A stretch of 64,000 bases of DNA from Tundrisphaera lichenicola (GTDB lineage Bacteria; Planctomycetota; Planctomycetia; Isosphaerales; Isosphaeraceae), in assembly GCF_051175385.1 (NCBI RefSeq), contig NZ_CP195106.1, forward strand, positions 3,534,001 to 3,598,000, given 5' to 3'. Position numbers and translations under genes: made by a program. The notes beneath the pieces are model-generated. The model saw nothing but the letters and a program-made list of their open reading frames with translations. It was not told the origin of the DNA and ran no database searches. This document shows, one piece after another, positions 1 through 9,613 of this stretch (position 1 is the stretch's first letter; the number at the start of each line of letters is the position of its first letter).

Positions 1-744
1 GGCTACGCCGGGGCCGACAGCAGTCGCTTCGGCGGCGACGGTCAGGGCGGTGCCGGTGGTCCCGGTGCCGGCCGAGGGGGGCACGGCGGGGGATTCCCGG
101 GCGAGACCGGCGAGGGCCCGGGCGGGGGTCCGGGCGGTCCCGGCGGGATCGGAGGGGTTCAGGGTGGTGGTGGTGGCTTCGGGGGCAAGGGGGGCGACAG
201 CGCCTTCGGCACCTTCGGCGCCCCTTATGGTAATCTCAACGACTTCCTCCAGGGTGGTTCCGGCGGCGGTGGCACCGGGGCCTCGGCCTTCGAAGCGGTC
301 GGGGCCGGAGGAGGAGGTGGCGGTGGTGCGATTGAATTGGGCGCGATCGACTCCATCATTTTCGCGGGCGGCAGCCTGATCGCCGATGGCGGGGGCGTCG
401 GGTCGGCCTTCGCCGCCAATGCCGGGGGAGGCTCCGGCGGTGGGCTCCTGATCCACGCATCGACCATCGACGTCGAGGGCAAGAGCCTGATCGCCGCGCG
501 GGGCGGGGCCTACTTCGGCGGAGGTGGTCGCATTCTCTTCCTCACCGACACCGCCACGATCAACCAGACCGGCGGCAATCTCGCCGTCGGGGAGGGGGGC
601 GGGGCCAATAATCAGGAGCCGGGGGTGATCGAGTACGGATTTCTCCAATCGGCCGTCGTTCCCGAGCCCGCCTCGCTGGTCCTGGTCGCGATCGGAGGAC
701 TAGGTGCGGCCCTCGTCACCCGCGCGCGTCGTCGAGTCTCCTGA
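1..744 (+). CDS. PEP-CTERM surface protein, glycine-rich, 5' end missing
   Basis: The frame is open from the first base, so this is the C-terminal 247 residues of a longer exported protein. Most of it is glycine-rich low-complexity sequence, followed by a segment with short repeating strands (IDSIIFAGGSLIA, IDVEGKSLIAARGG), which suggests a beta-helix-like secreted protein. The C-terminus is a classical PEP-CTERM signal: VPEPASL, a hydrophobic helix, then an arginine cluster and stop. In this system the tail is cut and the protein anchored or released by an exosortase; no exosortase lies in the window. The role is unknown, probably cell-surface or matrix. The PEP-CTERM call is secure; the rest is descriptive. 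Confidence 0.85.
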   Translation, partial: GYAGADSSRFGGDGQGGAGGPGAGRGGHGGGFPGETGEGPGGGPGGPGGIGGVQGGGGGFGGKGGDSAFGTFGAPYGNLNDFLQGGSGGGGTGASAFEAVGAGGGGGGGAIELGAIDSIIFAGGSLIADGGGVGSAFAANAGGGSGGGLLIHASTIDVEGKSLIAARGGAYFGGGGRILFLTDTATINQTGGNLAVGEGGGANNQEPGVIEYGFLQSAVVPEPASLVLVAIGGLGAALVTRARRRVS

Positions 745-808
745 GCTTCGCCTCGCGGGTCGTGCTGGCCGACCCGCGAGGCATGACCCATCGGAGCGAG
801 GTTCGCGC

Positions 809-3406
809 ATGGAAGAGAACCGCTACGAGGCCGGCGAGCATCCCAGCCGCGATCAGCTCGCCGACTTCGCCCGCGGCGACATCGACGAAATGCTGGCCTT
901 CGCCATCGAGAGTCATCTCGCCGACTGCGCCGATTGCCTCGAGCGGCTGGAGGGGATCAGTCCCGACGACTCCTGGCTGGACCTACTCCGGGACGTCGGC
1001 TCTCCGGCCTCGAAGTGGGGGGCCTCGGGGGTCGGGGAGCCCGCCCTCCCATCCGGCTACGCTCTGGAGTCCGTGATCGGGCGGGGCGGCATGGGGGTCG
1101 TCCACCGGGCCCGACAGCTCGGCCTCGATCGTCGAGTGGCCCTGAAGCGGATCGCGGCGGGGCGCGACGCCAGCCCCCAGCTGGTCGAGAGGTTTCGCCG
1201 CGAGGTCGAGGCGGCGGCCAGTCTGAATCATCCCGCGATCGTGCCGATTTACGATGTCGGCGTCCTCGATGGCGTCCCGTTCTACACGATGGAACTGCTC
1301 GAAGGCGGCTCGCTGGCCGACCGTCTGACCGGCGGTCCCCTGCGGACTTCGGACGCCATCGAGCTGGTCGGGCGCCTGGCCTGGGCCGTCGATCATGCCC
1401 ATCGCCAGGGGATCATCCATCGCGACCTGAAACCTTCGAACATTCTCTTCGACTCGGAAGGCGCGGCCAAGGTCGCCGACTTCGGCCTGGCCAAGCGCCT
1501 CGAGGCCGAACCCGACTCGGCGACCACCCGTTCGAGCCTGCTGCTCGGCACGCCTTCGTACATGGCCCCCGAGCAAGCTGAGGGGCGACCCGAGGCCGTG
1601 GGCCCGGCCGTCGATGTTTACGCCCTGGGCGTCCTCCTGTTCGAGTGCCTGACCGGCCGCCCACCGTTCCTCGCGCCCACCCCGCTGGAAACCCTGGAGC
1701 TGATCCGGGCCGCCGAGCCGCCCAGCCCGACGCGGATCCGTCCGGGGATACCGACCGATCTGGGGACGATCTGCCTGAACTGCCTGGAGAAGTACCCCGC
1801 CCGTCGTTACCCGTCGGCCGCCGCCCTGGCTGAGGACCTCGGCCGATTCGCCCGGGGCGAGACCATCCTGGCCCGGCCCGCCGGCCCTCTCGAACGGGTC
1901 GCCAAGTGGACTCGACGACGGCCCTATCAGGCGGCCTTCGTCGCCTTGCTGGCCCTCTCCCTGGCCGGAACGATCGCGGGACTGCTCGTCCACCAGTCCC
2001 GGCTCCGGGCGGCCCTGGATCGCGAGGCCCGGTCCGCTAAGGAAGCCCGACGCCAGCGCGGGATTGCCGAGTCCAACTATCGAGACGCGCACAACGCCAT
2101 CACCCGGTTCCTGGCCATCCTGAACGACCCACAGTTCGGCGGGACCCCACGCCTGGCCGAGGTCCATCGCGCCCAGGCCGAGGCCGGCCTGGCCTTCTAC
2201 GATCAGGTCCTCCGGAGGACCGGCTCGGACGATCCGGCGATCCGGTCCGATACGGCCCGGGCCGCCGTCGAGGCCGCCAGCCTCCAGATCTCGCTCGGGC
2301 GTGCCGAGCCCGCCGAGGCGAACCTCCGGCGTGCCATGCGCCTGTACGACGTCCTCCTGGCCCGGAGCCCCGACGATCAGGCCCTCGTCCGCGACCAGAT
2401 GATCGCCCACATCAAGCTCGGTGTCCTCCTGTTGACGAGCGACGCCGGGCGATCGGTCGAGGTCCTCGAAAAGGCGCTCTCGCTGGCTCGTCGAGGTTCC
2501 GCCTTGTCGCCGGCCGACGAAAACCCGTTCGAGAAGGATCTCGCCTGGTGCGAGCATAACCTGGGATCGGCCTGGCAACTCGCCCAACAGCCCCCGAAAG
2601 CCCTCCCGCATTTCGATCGGGCCGTGGCGATCTACGGGGAAACCTTGCGGAAAACCCCCGACAATGTCGGCCTTCGGGTCGAGTTGGCGCAGAGCCTGAT
2701 CAACCAGGGCCTGGCCCGGGCCGAGACCGGAGCCCTCGTGCAGGCCGAGGCCAGTTATCGCGAGGCCGAAGCCCTCCTGGACCAGGCCCTGTCCGTCCAG
2801 CCCGGCTTGACCGAATATCTGGCCTCTCGGTGCGACCTGATGCTGAACTGGGGCAATCTGGACGTGGCCCTCGGTCGACTCCAGGACGGACTCGGTCGCT
2901 ATGACCAGGGCCTTCGCTCGATTCTTACGCTTCTGGGGGAGGAGCCGAACCTGCTCCGCCTCAAGTCGACCGCGATCAACCTTCATGGGGCCCGGGCGGT
3001 CGCACTGGAGAAGGCCGGGCGCTTCGGCGACGCGACGCTCGACTGGGACCGCGTGATTGCGCTCGACGATTCGAGCTCGTTCGCCCTCGGCTATGCCCTC
3101 AGTCGCCTCCTCTGCCTGGCCCGCGGCGGCGATCATCTCGCCGTCTCGACCGCAGCCGCCCCGCTGGAAGCCCGATCCGATCTCGCCGCCCCCGACCTCT
3201 ACAACCTGTCCTGCGCGCTGGCTCTCGCCTCGACGGCCACGCCCGAGGCTGGCCCCGAACGTCTCGACCTGAAAGAGCGAGCCCTCAAGTTGCTCGAGCG
3301 AGCCCTGGCCGGCGATCCCCAGCTTCGCGACACGGCCCGCCAGGATTCGGACCTCCGGCCCCTCGCCGACGAACCGGCCTACCGGCGGGCGATCGACGGC
3401 CCATGA
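809..3406 (+). CDS. Membrane serine/threonine protein kinase with zinc-motif N-terminus and TPR C-terminus
   Basis: An 865-residue protein. The N-terminus carries HLADCADC (H36, C40, C43), the HxxxCxxC signature of zinc-binding anti-sigma domains. The kinase domain (about 85-360) has every Hanks motif: GRGGMG at 91-96, VALK with K113, HRDLKPSN (D206), DFG at 224-226 and GTPSYMAPEQ. A membrane helix follows at about 373-393, then TPR-like helices to the end. The ATG at 809 was chosen over an upstream ATG at 704 because translation from 704 would overlap the preceding gene and adds a non-conserved arginine-rich leader. Planctomycetes have many such kinases; the substrate cannot be read from the sequence. 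The zinc motif suggests a link to ECF sigma control, as an inference. Confidence 0.95.
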   Translation: MEENRYEAGEHPSRDQLADFARGDIDEMLAFAIESHLADCADCLERLEGISPDDSWLDLLRDVGSPASKWGASGVGEPALPSGYALESVIGRGGMGVVHRARQLGLDRRVALKRIAAGRDASPQLVERFRREVEAAASLNHPAIVPIYDVGVLDGVPFYTMELLEGGSLADRLTGGPLRTSDAIELVGRLAWAVDHAHRQGIIHRDLKPSNILFDSEGAAKVADFGLAKRLEAEPDSATTRSSLLLGTPSYMAPEQAEGRPEAVGPAVDVYALGVLLFECLTGRPPFLAPTPLETLELIRAAEPPSPTRIRPGIPTDLGTICLNCLEKYPARRYPSAAALAEDLGRFARGETILARPAGPLERVAKWTRRRPYQAAFVALLALSLAGTIAGLLVHQSRLRAALDREARSAKEARRQRGIAESNYRDAHNAITRFLAILNDPQFGGTPRLAEVHRAQAEAGLAFYDQVLRRTGSDDPAIRSDTARAAVEAASLQISLGRAEPAEANLRRAMRLYDVLLARSPDDQALVRDQMIAHIKLGVLLLTSDAGRSVEVLEKALSLARRGSALSPADENPFEKDLAWCEHNLGSAWQLAQQPPKALPHFDRAVAIYGETLRKTPDNVGLRVELAQSLINQGLARAETGALVQAEASYREAEALLDQALSVQPGLTEYLASRCDLMLNWGNLDVALGRLQDGLGRYDQGLRSILTLLGEEPNLLRLKSTAINLHGARAVALEKAGRFGDATLDWDRVIALDDSSSFALGYALSRLLCLARGGDHLAVSTAAAPLEARSDLAAPDLYNLSCALALASTATPEAGPERLDLKERALKLLERALAGDPQLRDTARQDSDLRPLADEPAYRRAIDGP

Positions 3407-3748
3407 ACATGCCCGACGTCTCGACCGGATCATCGAGCGACTCGCGGTTTACCCGCACCTCGCGAACCCCCGGATCCTGCCGAGGGGATGGGGCGTGCCA
3501 GTTGGGTTGATGACGCGTTGGCTTGATCGGGTCGGCGGCCAGTCTTAATTGGCCATCCTGGGTCGAGGATGATCCGAATTTGACCGCTGTAAATCGGCGG
3601 CCCGAAGTGAAATTCGCTCGATGGCGAAGGCGCTGCTTCCCGGATAAAATCGCATTCGGTCCGAATCGGAGATCCACCGACCTCTCCGCGATCCGCCCCA
3701 GACCGACCCGTCTTCTCATCAACTCGACCCGCCGAGAGGCCCCAGCTC
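3407..3748. other. Intergenic region, no gene seen
   Basis: There is no convincing reading frame here. It contains a small GGCCA...TGGCC inverted repeat near 3535-3555, downstream of the kinase gene, and presumably the promoter of the sugar dehydrogenase gene. Confidence 0.5.
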
Positions 3749-5971
3749 ATGGGATCACTTCGAGTCTTCGCCTCGACCGTCCTGGTCCTCGCAACTTCCG
3801 TCGTCCTCGCCCATGGGCCGGCCGCCGAGAAACCCTCCGGGTTGGAGCGTCGGCTCCCCTGGGAGGACTCCAGCGTCGTCGGCTCGCCCGACCCGCTCCT
3901 GCCCTACAAGATGGTCCGGGCGTTCCCCAAGGTGACCGTCAAGTCGCCCCTGGTCCTGGCCCCCGAGCCGGGGACCGATCGCCTGTTCGTCCTGGAACAC
4001 ATGAACTTCTGGGCCGGCCCGGGGCGGATCGTCGCCTTCGCCGATGATCAGGATGCCTCCGAGACCGTGACCCTGCTCGACAACATCGACGGGCTCGCCG
4101 TCGGCATGGTCTTCCACCCCGACTATCAGAAAAACGGCTACCTCTTCCTCGGCCTGAACGGCCCGATGCGTGGCCGGCCCAAGACCACCCAGGTGGTCCG
4201 CTACACGGTCGACCCCAAGATGCCGAACCGGATCGATCCGGCCACCAAGAAGCTCATCATCGAGTGGCCTTCCAACGGTCACGACGGCGGGGACGTCGCC
4301 TTCGGCAATGACGGCTATCTCTACGCCACGGCGGGGGACGGCTCCAGCGACTCCGACGCCAACCTGACCGGCCAGAAGATCAGCGACATCCCGGGCTCGG
4401 TGATCCGGATCGACGTCGACCATCCCGACGGCGGCAAGAACTACTCGGTCCCCAGGGATAACCCGTTCGTCGACCGTCCCGGGGCCAGGCCCGAACTCTG
4501 GGCTTATGGACTTCGGAACCCCTGGCGGATGAGCTTCGACCGCGAGTCGGGCCAGCTCTGGGTCGGCAACAATGGTCAGGATCTCTGGGAGCAGGCCTAC
4601 CTCATCAAGAAGGGGGGCAACTACGGCTGGAGCATCAGCGAGGGGAGCCACTCCTTCCGGGTCCAGCGCGAGCCCGGCCCCGATCCGATCCTGCCGCCGA
4701 CCGCCGAACATGCCCACAGCGAGGCCCGATCGCTCACCGGGGGCCGGGTCTACCGGGGGCATATCGCCGACCTGGTGGGGGCTTATATCTACGGCGACTG
4801 GTCCACCGGCAAGATCTGGGGGATCAAGGTCGTCGGGGACAAGGTGGCCTGGCACAAGGAACTGGTCGACACCCCGTTCAGCCTCACCGGGTTCGGGACC
4901 GACCACTCCGGCGAGATGTACGTGATCGACGAGGTGACCGGCTTCTACCGGTTCGAGCCCACCACCGAGGCCGACAAGATCCCCGGGGAATTCCCCACCC
5001 GCCTGAGCCGGACCGGCGTCTTCGCCTCGGTCGCCCCGCTCAAGCCCAACCCCGCCGCGATCCCGTTCGACGTGATCGCCCCCCAATGGGCCGACGGCGC
5101 GAAGATGGAGCACCTCGCCGCCATCCCCGGCCTGGAGCGGATCGAGCAGAAGTCCCAGAGGAACGCCGGAGGGGCCTGGACCTTCCCCAATGGCTCGGTC
5201 CTGGCGCAGACGCTCAGCCTCGACGTACTGGACGGTTCCGGCAAGCCGACCCCCCGGAAGGTCGAGACCCGTCTCCTGACCCGCCAGCAAGGGGAATGGG
5301 TCGGCTACTCCTATCGATGGAACGAGGACCAGACCGACGCCGAGCTGGTCGGTTCCTCGGGCGACTCCGAGGAGTTCGAGGTGGCCGATCCCGCCGCCCC
5401 CGGCGGTCGTCGCGAGCAGATCTGGCGGTTCCCAGCGAGGGCCGAGTGCCTCTCGTGCCACTCCCGGGCGATGGGCTTCACCCTGGGCTTCACCCCGAGC
5501 CAGCTCGACCGCGACCACGACTACGGCGGGAAGGTCGCCAACCAGCTCGACACCTTCGATCACATCGGCCTCTTCGAGGGCCCGCTCCCCGAGCGGTCGG
5601 CTGGTAAACCCTCGCTGGTCGATCCTGCCGACGAAAAGGCCTCGTTGGAGGCCCGGGTCCGGTCGTACCTGAGCGTGAATTGCTCGATCTGCCACGTCAA
5701 GGAGGGGGGAGGCAACGCCCTGATCGAGCTGAGTCTCGACAAATCGAAGCGGGGGATGCACGCGATCGGAGAGCCCCCGGTCCACTCGAAGTTCGGGATC
5801 GAGGACGCCCAGGTCATCGCCCCCGGAGCCCCCGAGCGATCGATCCTCCACTACCGGATCTCGCGCCGAGGGGCCGACCAGATGCCCCCCCTGGTCTCGA
5901 CCGAGGTCGACCGCCAGGCCGTCAAGATGATCGGGGAATGGATTCGCGGATTGCCGAAAGCGGAGAAGTAA
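3749..5971 (+). CDS. Secreted PQQ-type sugar dehydrogenase fused to a two-haem c-type region
   Basis: A 740-residue protein with a signal peptide (residues 1-22). Residues about 45-400 match the glucose/sorbosone dehydrogenase beta-propeller, with characteristic blocks such as GHDGGDVAFGNDGYLY, WAYGLRNPWRMSFD and GGNYGW. The C-terminal 330 residues are a separate module containing two CxxCH haem-attachment motifs (C567-C570-H571 and C645-C648-H649), the second in a typical cytochrome c setting with a downstream QMPPL that could give the axial methionine. This suggests a periplasmic sugar or aldehyde oxidase that passes electrons to its own cytochrome module. The cofactor (PQQ) and substrate are inferred from the family. 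It stands alone, followed after 158 bp by an exporter. Confidence 0.9.
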   Translation: MGSLRVFASTVLVLATSVVLAHGPAAEKPSGLERRLPWEDSSVVGSPDPLLPYKMVRAFPKVTVKSPLVLAPEPGTDRLFVLEHMNFWAGPGRIVAFADDQDASETVTLLDNIDGLAVGMVFHPDYQKNGYLFLGLNGPMRGRPKTTQVVRYTVDPKMPNRIDPATKKLIIEWPSNGHDGGDVAFGNDGYLYATAGDGSSDSDANLTGQKISDIPGSVIRIDVDHPDGGKNYSVPRDNPFVDRPGARPELWAYGLRNPWRMSFDRESGQLWVGNNGQDLWEQAYLIKKGGNYGWSISEGSHSFRVQREPGPDPILPPTAEHAHSEARSLTGGRVYRGHIADLVGAYIYGDWSTGKIWGIKVVGDKVAWHKELVDTPFSLTGFGTDHSGEMYVIDEVTGFYRFEPTTEADKIPGEFPTRLSRTGVFASVAPLKPNPAAIPFDVIAPQWADGAKMEHLAAIPGLERIEQKSQRNAGGAWTFPNGSVLAQTLSLDVLDGSGKPTPRKVETRLLTRQQGEWVGYSYRWNEDQTDAELVGSSGDSEEFEVADPAAPGGRREQIWRFPARAECLSCHSRAMGFTLGFTPSQLDRDHDYGGKVANQLDTFDHIGLFEGPLPERSAGKPSLVDPADEKASLEARVRSYLSVNCSICHVKEGGGNALIELSLDKSKRGMHAIGEPPVHSKFGIEDAQVIAPGAPERSILHYRISRRGADQMPPLVSTEVDRQAVKMIGEWIRGLPKAEK

Positions 5972-6129
5972 AAGTGGCTGGATGATCTTGACGCGAGGCC
6001 GGGGTCGGATGCCGTCCGATCCCGGCCCGTCGGCACCTTCCCCATTGCCCTGCCCCCTACGATATTCCTGAACCGCATCCGAACTCCCGCCGAACTCTCC
6101 CTCCGGCCTTCGCGACCCGAGACCCATCG

Positions 6130-7371
6130 ATGCTCCTCGAAGATCCGCCGACGCTCCCGCGCCGCGAGACGGTCCGGCCCTCGTTCCGCTTCATCCTCCT
6201 GCTGGGCCTGCTCGACGCGTTCGGTCCGCTGGGGATTGATATGTATCTGCCGGCGTTCCCGCAGATCGAGCGGGACCTGAAGGCTCCGGGCGGTGCGATG
6301 CAGTTGACGCTCTCGCTCTTCCTGGCGGGCCTGGCGGTCGGGCAGCTCATCTGCGGGCCGATCTCGGATCGGGTGGGTCGTCGACGCCCCCTGCTCTTCG
6401 GCTCGGTCGCCTTCGCGGTCGCCTGCGTGGCCTGTGCTTACGTCCGGTCGATCGAGGGCCTGATCCTCGCCCGGTTCGTCATGGGGCTGGCCGGGGCGAC
6501 CGGGATGGTCATCGCTCGCGCGGTCGTCCGCGACTCGTTCGAGGAGGCGGACTCGGCCCGGGTCTACTCGATGCTGATGCTGGTCATCGGGATCGCGCCG
6601 ATCATCTCGCCTTCGGTGGGCGGGTGGCTGATGGGCTTCGGCGGCTGGGGCCTGATCTTCTGGGCCCTCGCCGGGTTCGCGTGCCTCTGCGGCCTGGCGG
6701 TCGCGGTGGATCTTCCCGAGACGCACCCCATCGAGGCTCGGTCCCGCGATTCCGCCTCGGAACTGGCCCGACGCTATGCCGGGATGATCATCGACCGACG
6801 GTTCATGGGCTATGCCGGCCCGGTCAGCCTGGCCCTGGGGGTGATCTTCGCCTATGTCGCCTCGGCCCCTTCGCTGTTCATGCAGTATTACGGGCTCTCG
6901 CCGAACGCCTTCAGCCTGATCTTCGCGGGGAATGCCATCGGCCTGATCGGCATGGCCCAGGTGAACCGTCGGCTGACCCGACGCTTCGATACCCACGCCA
7001 TCCTCCGGGTTGCCTCGATGGTCAACGCGGCGGCGTGCCTGATCCTGCCAATCCTGGCCTGGTCGGGCGCGGGCGGATTTGTCGCCTTCTTCGCCGACAT
7101 CTTCCTTTGCCTGGCGACGGTCGGCCTGATCCTGCCCAACGCCAGCGCCGCGGCGATGGCCCCGTTCCCGCATCAGGCCGGGGTGGCCTCGGCCCTGCTC
7201 GGGACGCTCCAGTTCACCGTCGGGGCCGCCACCGGGGCCATCGTCGGGATCTTCCACGACGGGACGGGGCTCCCGATGGCCCTGACGATCGCCGGGTGCG
7301 GGGCCCTCTCCCTGACGATCACCGTCACCGTCGAACGCCAGAAAGTCCGAGCGGTCTCCCTCGCGGTTTGA
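6130..7371 (+). CDS. Bcr/CflA-type major facilitator drug exporter
   Basis: A 413-residue protein with about twelve hydrophobic segments. The first helix has FGPLGIDMYLPAFPQI, typical of the Bcr/CflA drug-proton antiporters, and the loop between helices 2 and 3 has the MFS motif GPISDRVGRRRPLL. A further motif, RAVVRD, also fits this branch. It should export drugs or small hydrophobic compounds across the inner membrane using the proton gradient. There is no neighbouring regulator, so the substrate cannot be predicted. Length is normal for the family. Confidence 0.92.
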   Translation: MLLEDPPTLPRRETVRPSFRFILLLGLLDAFGPLGIDMYLPAFPQIERDLKAPGGAMQLTLSLFLAGLAVGQLICGPISDRVGRRRPLLFGSVAFAVACVACAYVRSIEGLILARFVMGLAGATGMVIARAVVRDSFEEADSARVYSMLMLVIGIAPIISPSVGGWLMGFGGWGLIFWALAGFACLCGLAVAVDLPETHPIEARSRDSASELARRYAGMIIDRRFMGYAGPVSLALGVIFAYVASAPSLFMQYYGLSPNAFSLIFAGNAIGLIGMAQVNRRLTRRFDTHAILRVASMVNAAACLILPILAWSGAGGFVAFFADIFLCLATVGLILPNASAAAMAPFPHQAGVASALLGTLQFTVGAATGAIVGIFHDGTGLPMALTIAGCGALSLTITVTVERQKVRAVSLAV

Positions 7372-7525
7372 GCGGATATTTCGGATTGCCCCGATTGTCC
7401 ATCGTCCGCAGAACTGACAGATGTCCTGATTGTATTATATTCTCGATATTGGTCGTTCCGGTTCTGCTTGAGCCCGATAAAGAAGGGTGAGAGCTGGGCC
7501 TCGGGGGCGAGATATCGGGGGCGAG

Positions 7526-9118
7526 ATGATGGGTATCGTGGAATGTCGGGGTATTCGGGGCTTCCGGCCTCGGCAGGAGGGGCTGGAAGATCGCCTGGTC
7601 ATGAGCAGCCATACCTCGGTCCCTGCCGAAGTTCGGGCGATCCTGGCGAGTTCGCCTGGCGTTCCCCCAGTCCGCCCGAACACGCCGGTCCTGCCGCTGG
7701 AGTCGCCCTACGCCACGGCGAGTTTCATCGATCCCACGGTCAACGTGATTGCCGGGAATCGGGCATCGGTCGGCCAGAAGGATTTCATCGCCCCTTTCGT
7801 GACGCTCGACGCATCGCGAGGCGTGATCAAGATCGGGTCGAGCACGACGATTCAGGACAACGCCCGCCTGATCGCCAACCCATCCGGTCGGTCGGGGCTG
7901 ACCGGCATCCTCGTCGGCGACAACGTGGTGGTCGGCGACGGCGCGATCGTCCGAGGCCCGTCCTCAATCGGTCGGATCGGCGGCGAGCCCACCTCGATCG
8001 GGGCTAACGCCCGGATCATCGGCGCGATCATCGAGCCGGGTGCCTTCGTCGGGGCACTGGCCCGAGTCGGGCCGGGCGTGACCGTACCCTCCGGGTTCCG
8101 GGTCCTCCCCGGCGCCAGCGTCACCACCAATGCCCAGGCTTCGGACCCGTCCCTGGGGCGAGTGGTCCGGGTGACCCCCTCCGATTCGTTCGCCTCGACC
8201 ACCACCAAGGTGATCGCCGCCAACTCGGCGCTGGCCATCGGTTACGCCACGCTCTTCCACGGCAATAGCGCCACCGGCGGGACCTCCAGTATTGGTCCGA
8301 TTCCGGGTCCCATCCTGGCCTCGGGCTCGGGGATCTATTTTGGCGCCTTGAACAATATCCTCGGGGCCAGCAGCGAACCGGGCTCGAAGAATGTCCCCTT
8401 CGAGCCGACGGCGGGCACGCCCTTATTTGCCTCGGCCGATGGATCTTCGCTGGCTTCCCTGGACCAGAATACTTCCTACCGATTCCCCGCGAGGGTGATC
8501 GGCCAGGTCACATTCGGTCAGACCGCCGGCAAGGTCCAATCCGCGCTCGGCCAGGGCGTCTCGATCCGGGCCGACGAAGGCCAGCCGTTCACCTTCCGCG
8601 CGATCGCGAAGCTGGGCAACAACGTCTCGATCCACTCGCCCCTGGGCGGGGTCCAGGCGACGACGACCACGACCGTCACCACAACGACCACGACCGTCAC
8701 GGGCGAGACGACCACAAACACGACGACATCGGTCGTGAAATCAGCCGGTGCCCCGACGGCCACCTCCGGGACGACCACTGCCGCCACCAGCGGGATCAAT
8801 GCCCAGGGCGTTGCCTTCACCGGCACGACCGTCACGACGATCGCCACCAAGACCACCAACCTGGGCGTGATTGGCGTGGGCAAGGGCTTCCGGGCCCTCA
8901 ACGGGTCGGTCATCCTGGGTGGGCCGTCGGCCTCCTCGACCTTCGGTGACAACGTGACCATCGGAGCCGGGGCGGTCGTGGACACCTCGAGCATCGGTAA
9001 TGGGGCGGTGATCGGTCGCCGGGCCTACATCGAGAACTCGACGATCGCGGCCGGCGCGGTCATTCCCGCCGGTGCGATCATCATCAACGATCAAATCGCC
9101 GGCACGATCGCCTGGTGA
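7526..9118 (+). CDS. Left-handed beta-helix (hexapeptide repeat) protein with threonine-rich linker
   Basis: About 530 residues. The tandem ATGs at 7526/7529 follow a GGGGGCGAG sequence and are preferred to 7487. Near the start is FRPRQEGLEDRLVMS, resembling the LE-LEDR segment common at the N-termini of exported planctomycete proteins. A first hexapeptide-repeat region (ITDN-like turns, for example GDNVVVGDGAIVRG and IGANARIIGAIIEPGAFVG) resembles gamma-carbonic anhydrases and acyl/nucleotidyl transferases. After a spacer comes an almost pure Thr/Val run near 8654-8730, and the helix resumes in the last 70 residues (GDNVTIGAGAVVD...IGNGAVIGRRAYIENSTI). The catalytic histidine triad of gamma-carbonic anhydrase is not evident, so enzymatic function is doubtful; it could be a carboxysome- or surface-type scaffold. 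Confidence 0.75.
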   Translation: MMGIVECRGIRGFRPRQEGLEDRLVMSSHTSVPAEVRAILASSPGVPPVRPNTPVLPLESPYATASFIDPTVNVIAGNRASVGQKDFIAPFVTLDASRGVIKIGSSTTIQDNARLIANPSGRSGLTGILVGDNVVVGDGAIVRGPSSIGRIGGEPTSIGANARIIGAIIEPGAFVGALARVGPGVTVPSGFRVLPGASVTTNAQASDPSLGRVVRVTPSDSFASTTTKVIAANSALAIGYATLFHGNSATGGTSSIGPIPGPILASGSGIYFGALNNILGASSEPGSKNVPFEPTAGTPLFASADGSSLASLDQNTSYRFPARVIGQVTFGQTAGKVQSALGQGVSIRADEGQPFTFRAIAKLGNNVSIHSPLGGVQATTTTTVTTTTTTVTGETTTNTTTSVVKSAGAPTATSGTTTAATSGINAQGVAFTGTTVTTIATKTTNLGVIGVGKGFRALNGSVILGGPSASSTFGDNVTIGAGAVVDTSSIGNGAVIGRRAYIENSTIAAGAVIPAGAIIINDQIAGTIAW

Positions 9119-9202
9119 TCCTCCATCAGGCCCTCGGGACAAGGGTCGGCTCGCTCGGATCGGCGTTGACGATCCTGGGCCGAAATCGACAGATCGAACG
9201 AA

Positions 9203-9243
9203 ACGAGCCCCGCCATCGATGACGCGTCGACGGCGGGGCTCGT
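9203..9243 (+). terminator. Strong hairpin downstream of the beta-helix gene
   Basis: A perfect 12-bp stem, ACGAGCCCCGCC pairing with GGCGGGGCTCGT, around a 17-base loop. It lies 85 bp after the preceding stop codon. No U-tract follows, so it is a structural terminator candidate or an mRNA 3' end stabiliser. Confidence 0.55.
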
Positions 9244-9378
9244 CTCATGAGTGTCACTCTCGACGGGTCGGAGATTGTCCCGATCGGAAAAATGAGATCG
9301 GTTCGGGGAATCCGCCTAATCGGCGCATCTCCGTTGAACCGGTTAGACTTATTTCTTTGCGATATTGGGTGCTTTCCC

Positions 9379-9406
9379 CCTAAATCCCCCATTTAGGATT
9401 TTTTTT
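9379..9406 (+). terminator. Intrinsic terminator with U-tract
   Basis: CCTAAAT, a CCCCC loop, and ATTTAGG are followed by A and eight T residues: a textbook Rho-independent terminator reading on the + strand. It is 260 bp beyond the end of the beta-helix gene and 208 bp before the next start. It is either a second terminator, the end of a short transcript that starts within 9245-9378, or an attenuator of the following gene. Confidence 0.7.
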
Positions 9407-9613
9407 CTCGATTTTCGGGCCGGCGCTCAATAAGTTCTTGGAACATCAAAGTTCTCTTGTGCAGTCTTTGCCGATCGAGGCTGTCTCGCATCGAGTTGTG
9501 CGGTCCCTGCTGCGCATCGTTTGATCCACGGTCTCGATCATGAGTGCTGCACTGGAGAGGCCCCTGGTCGTGCTCGGGCGTTTCCCGACCACTTCATCGA
9601 CGGAGACAACATC

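Noticed and set aside
9438..9465. An ECF-type GGAAC -35 with GTC before the DUF4331 gene
   Set aside because: The spacing is 19 bases rather than 15-17.
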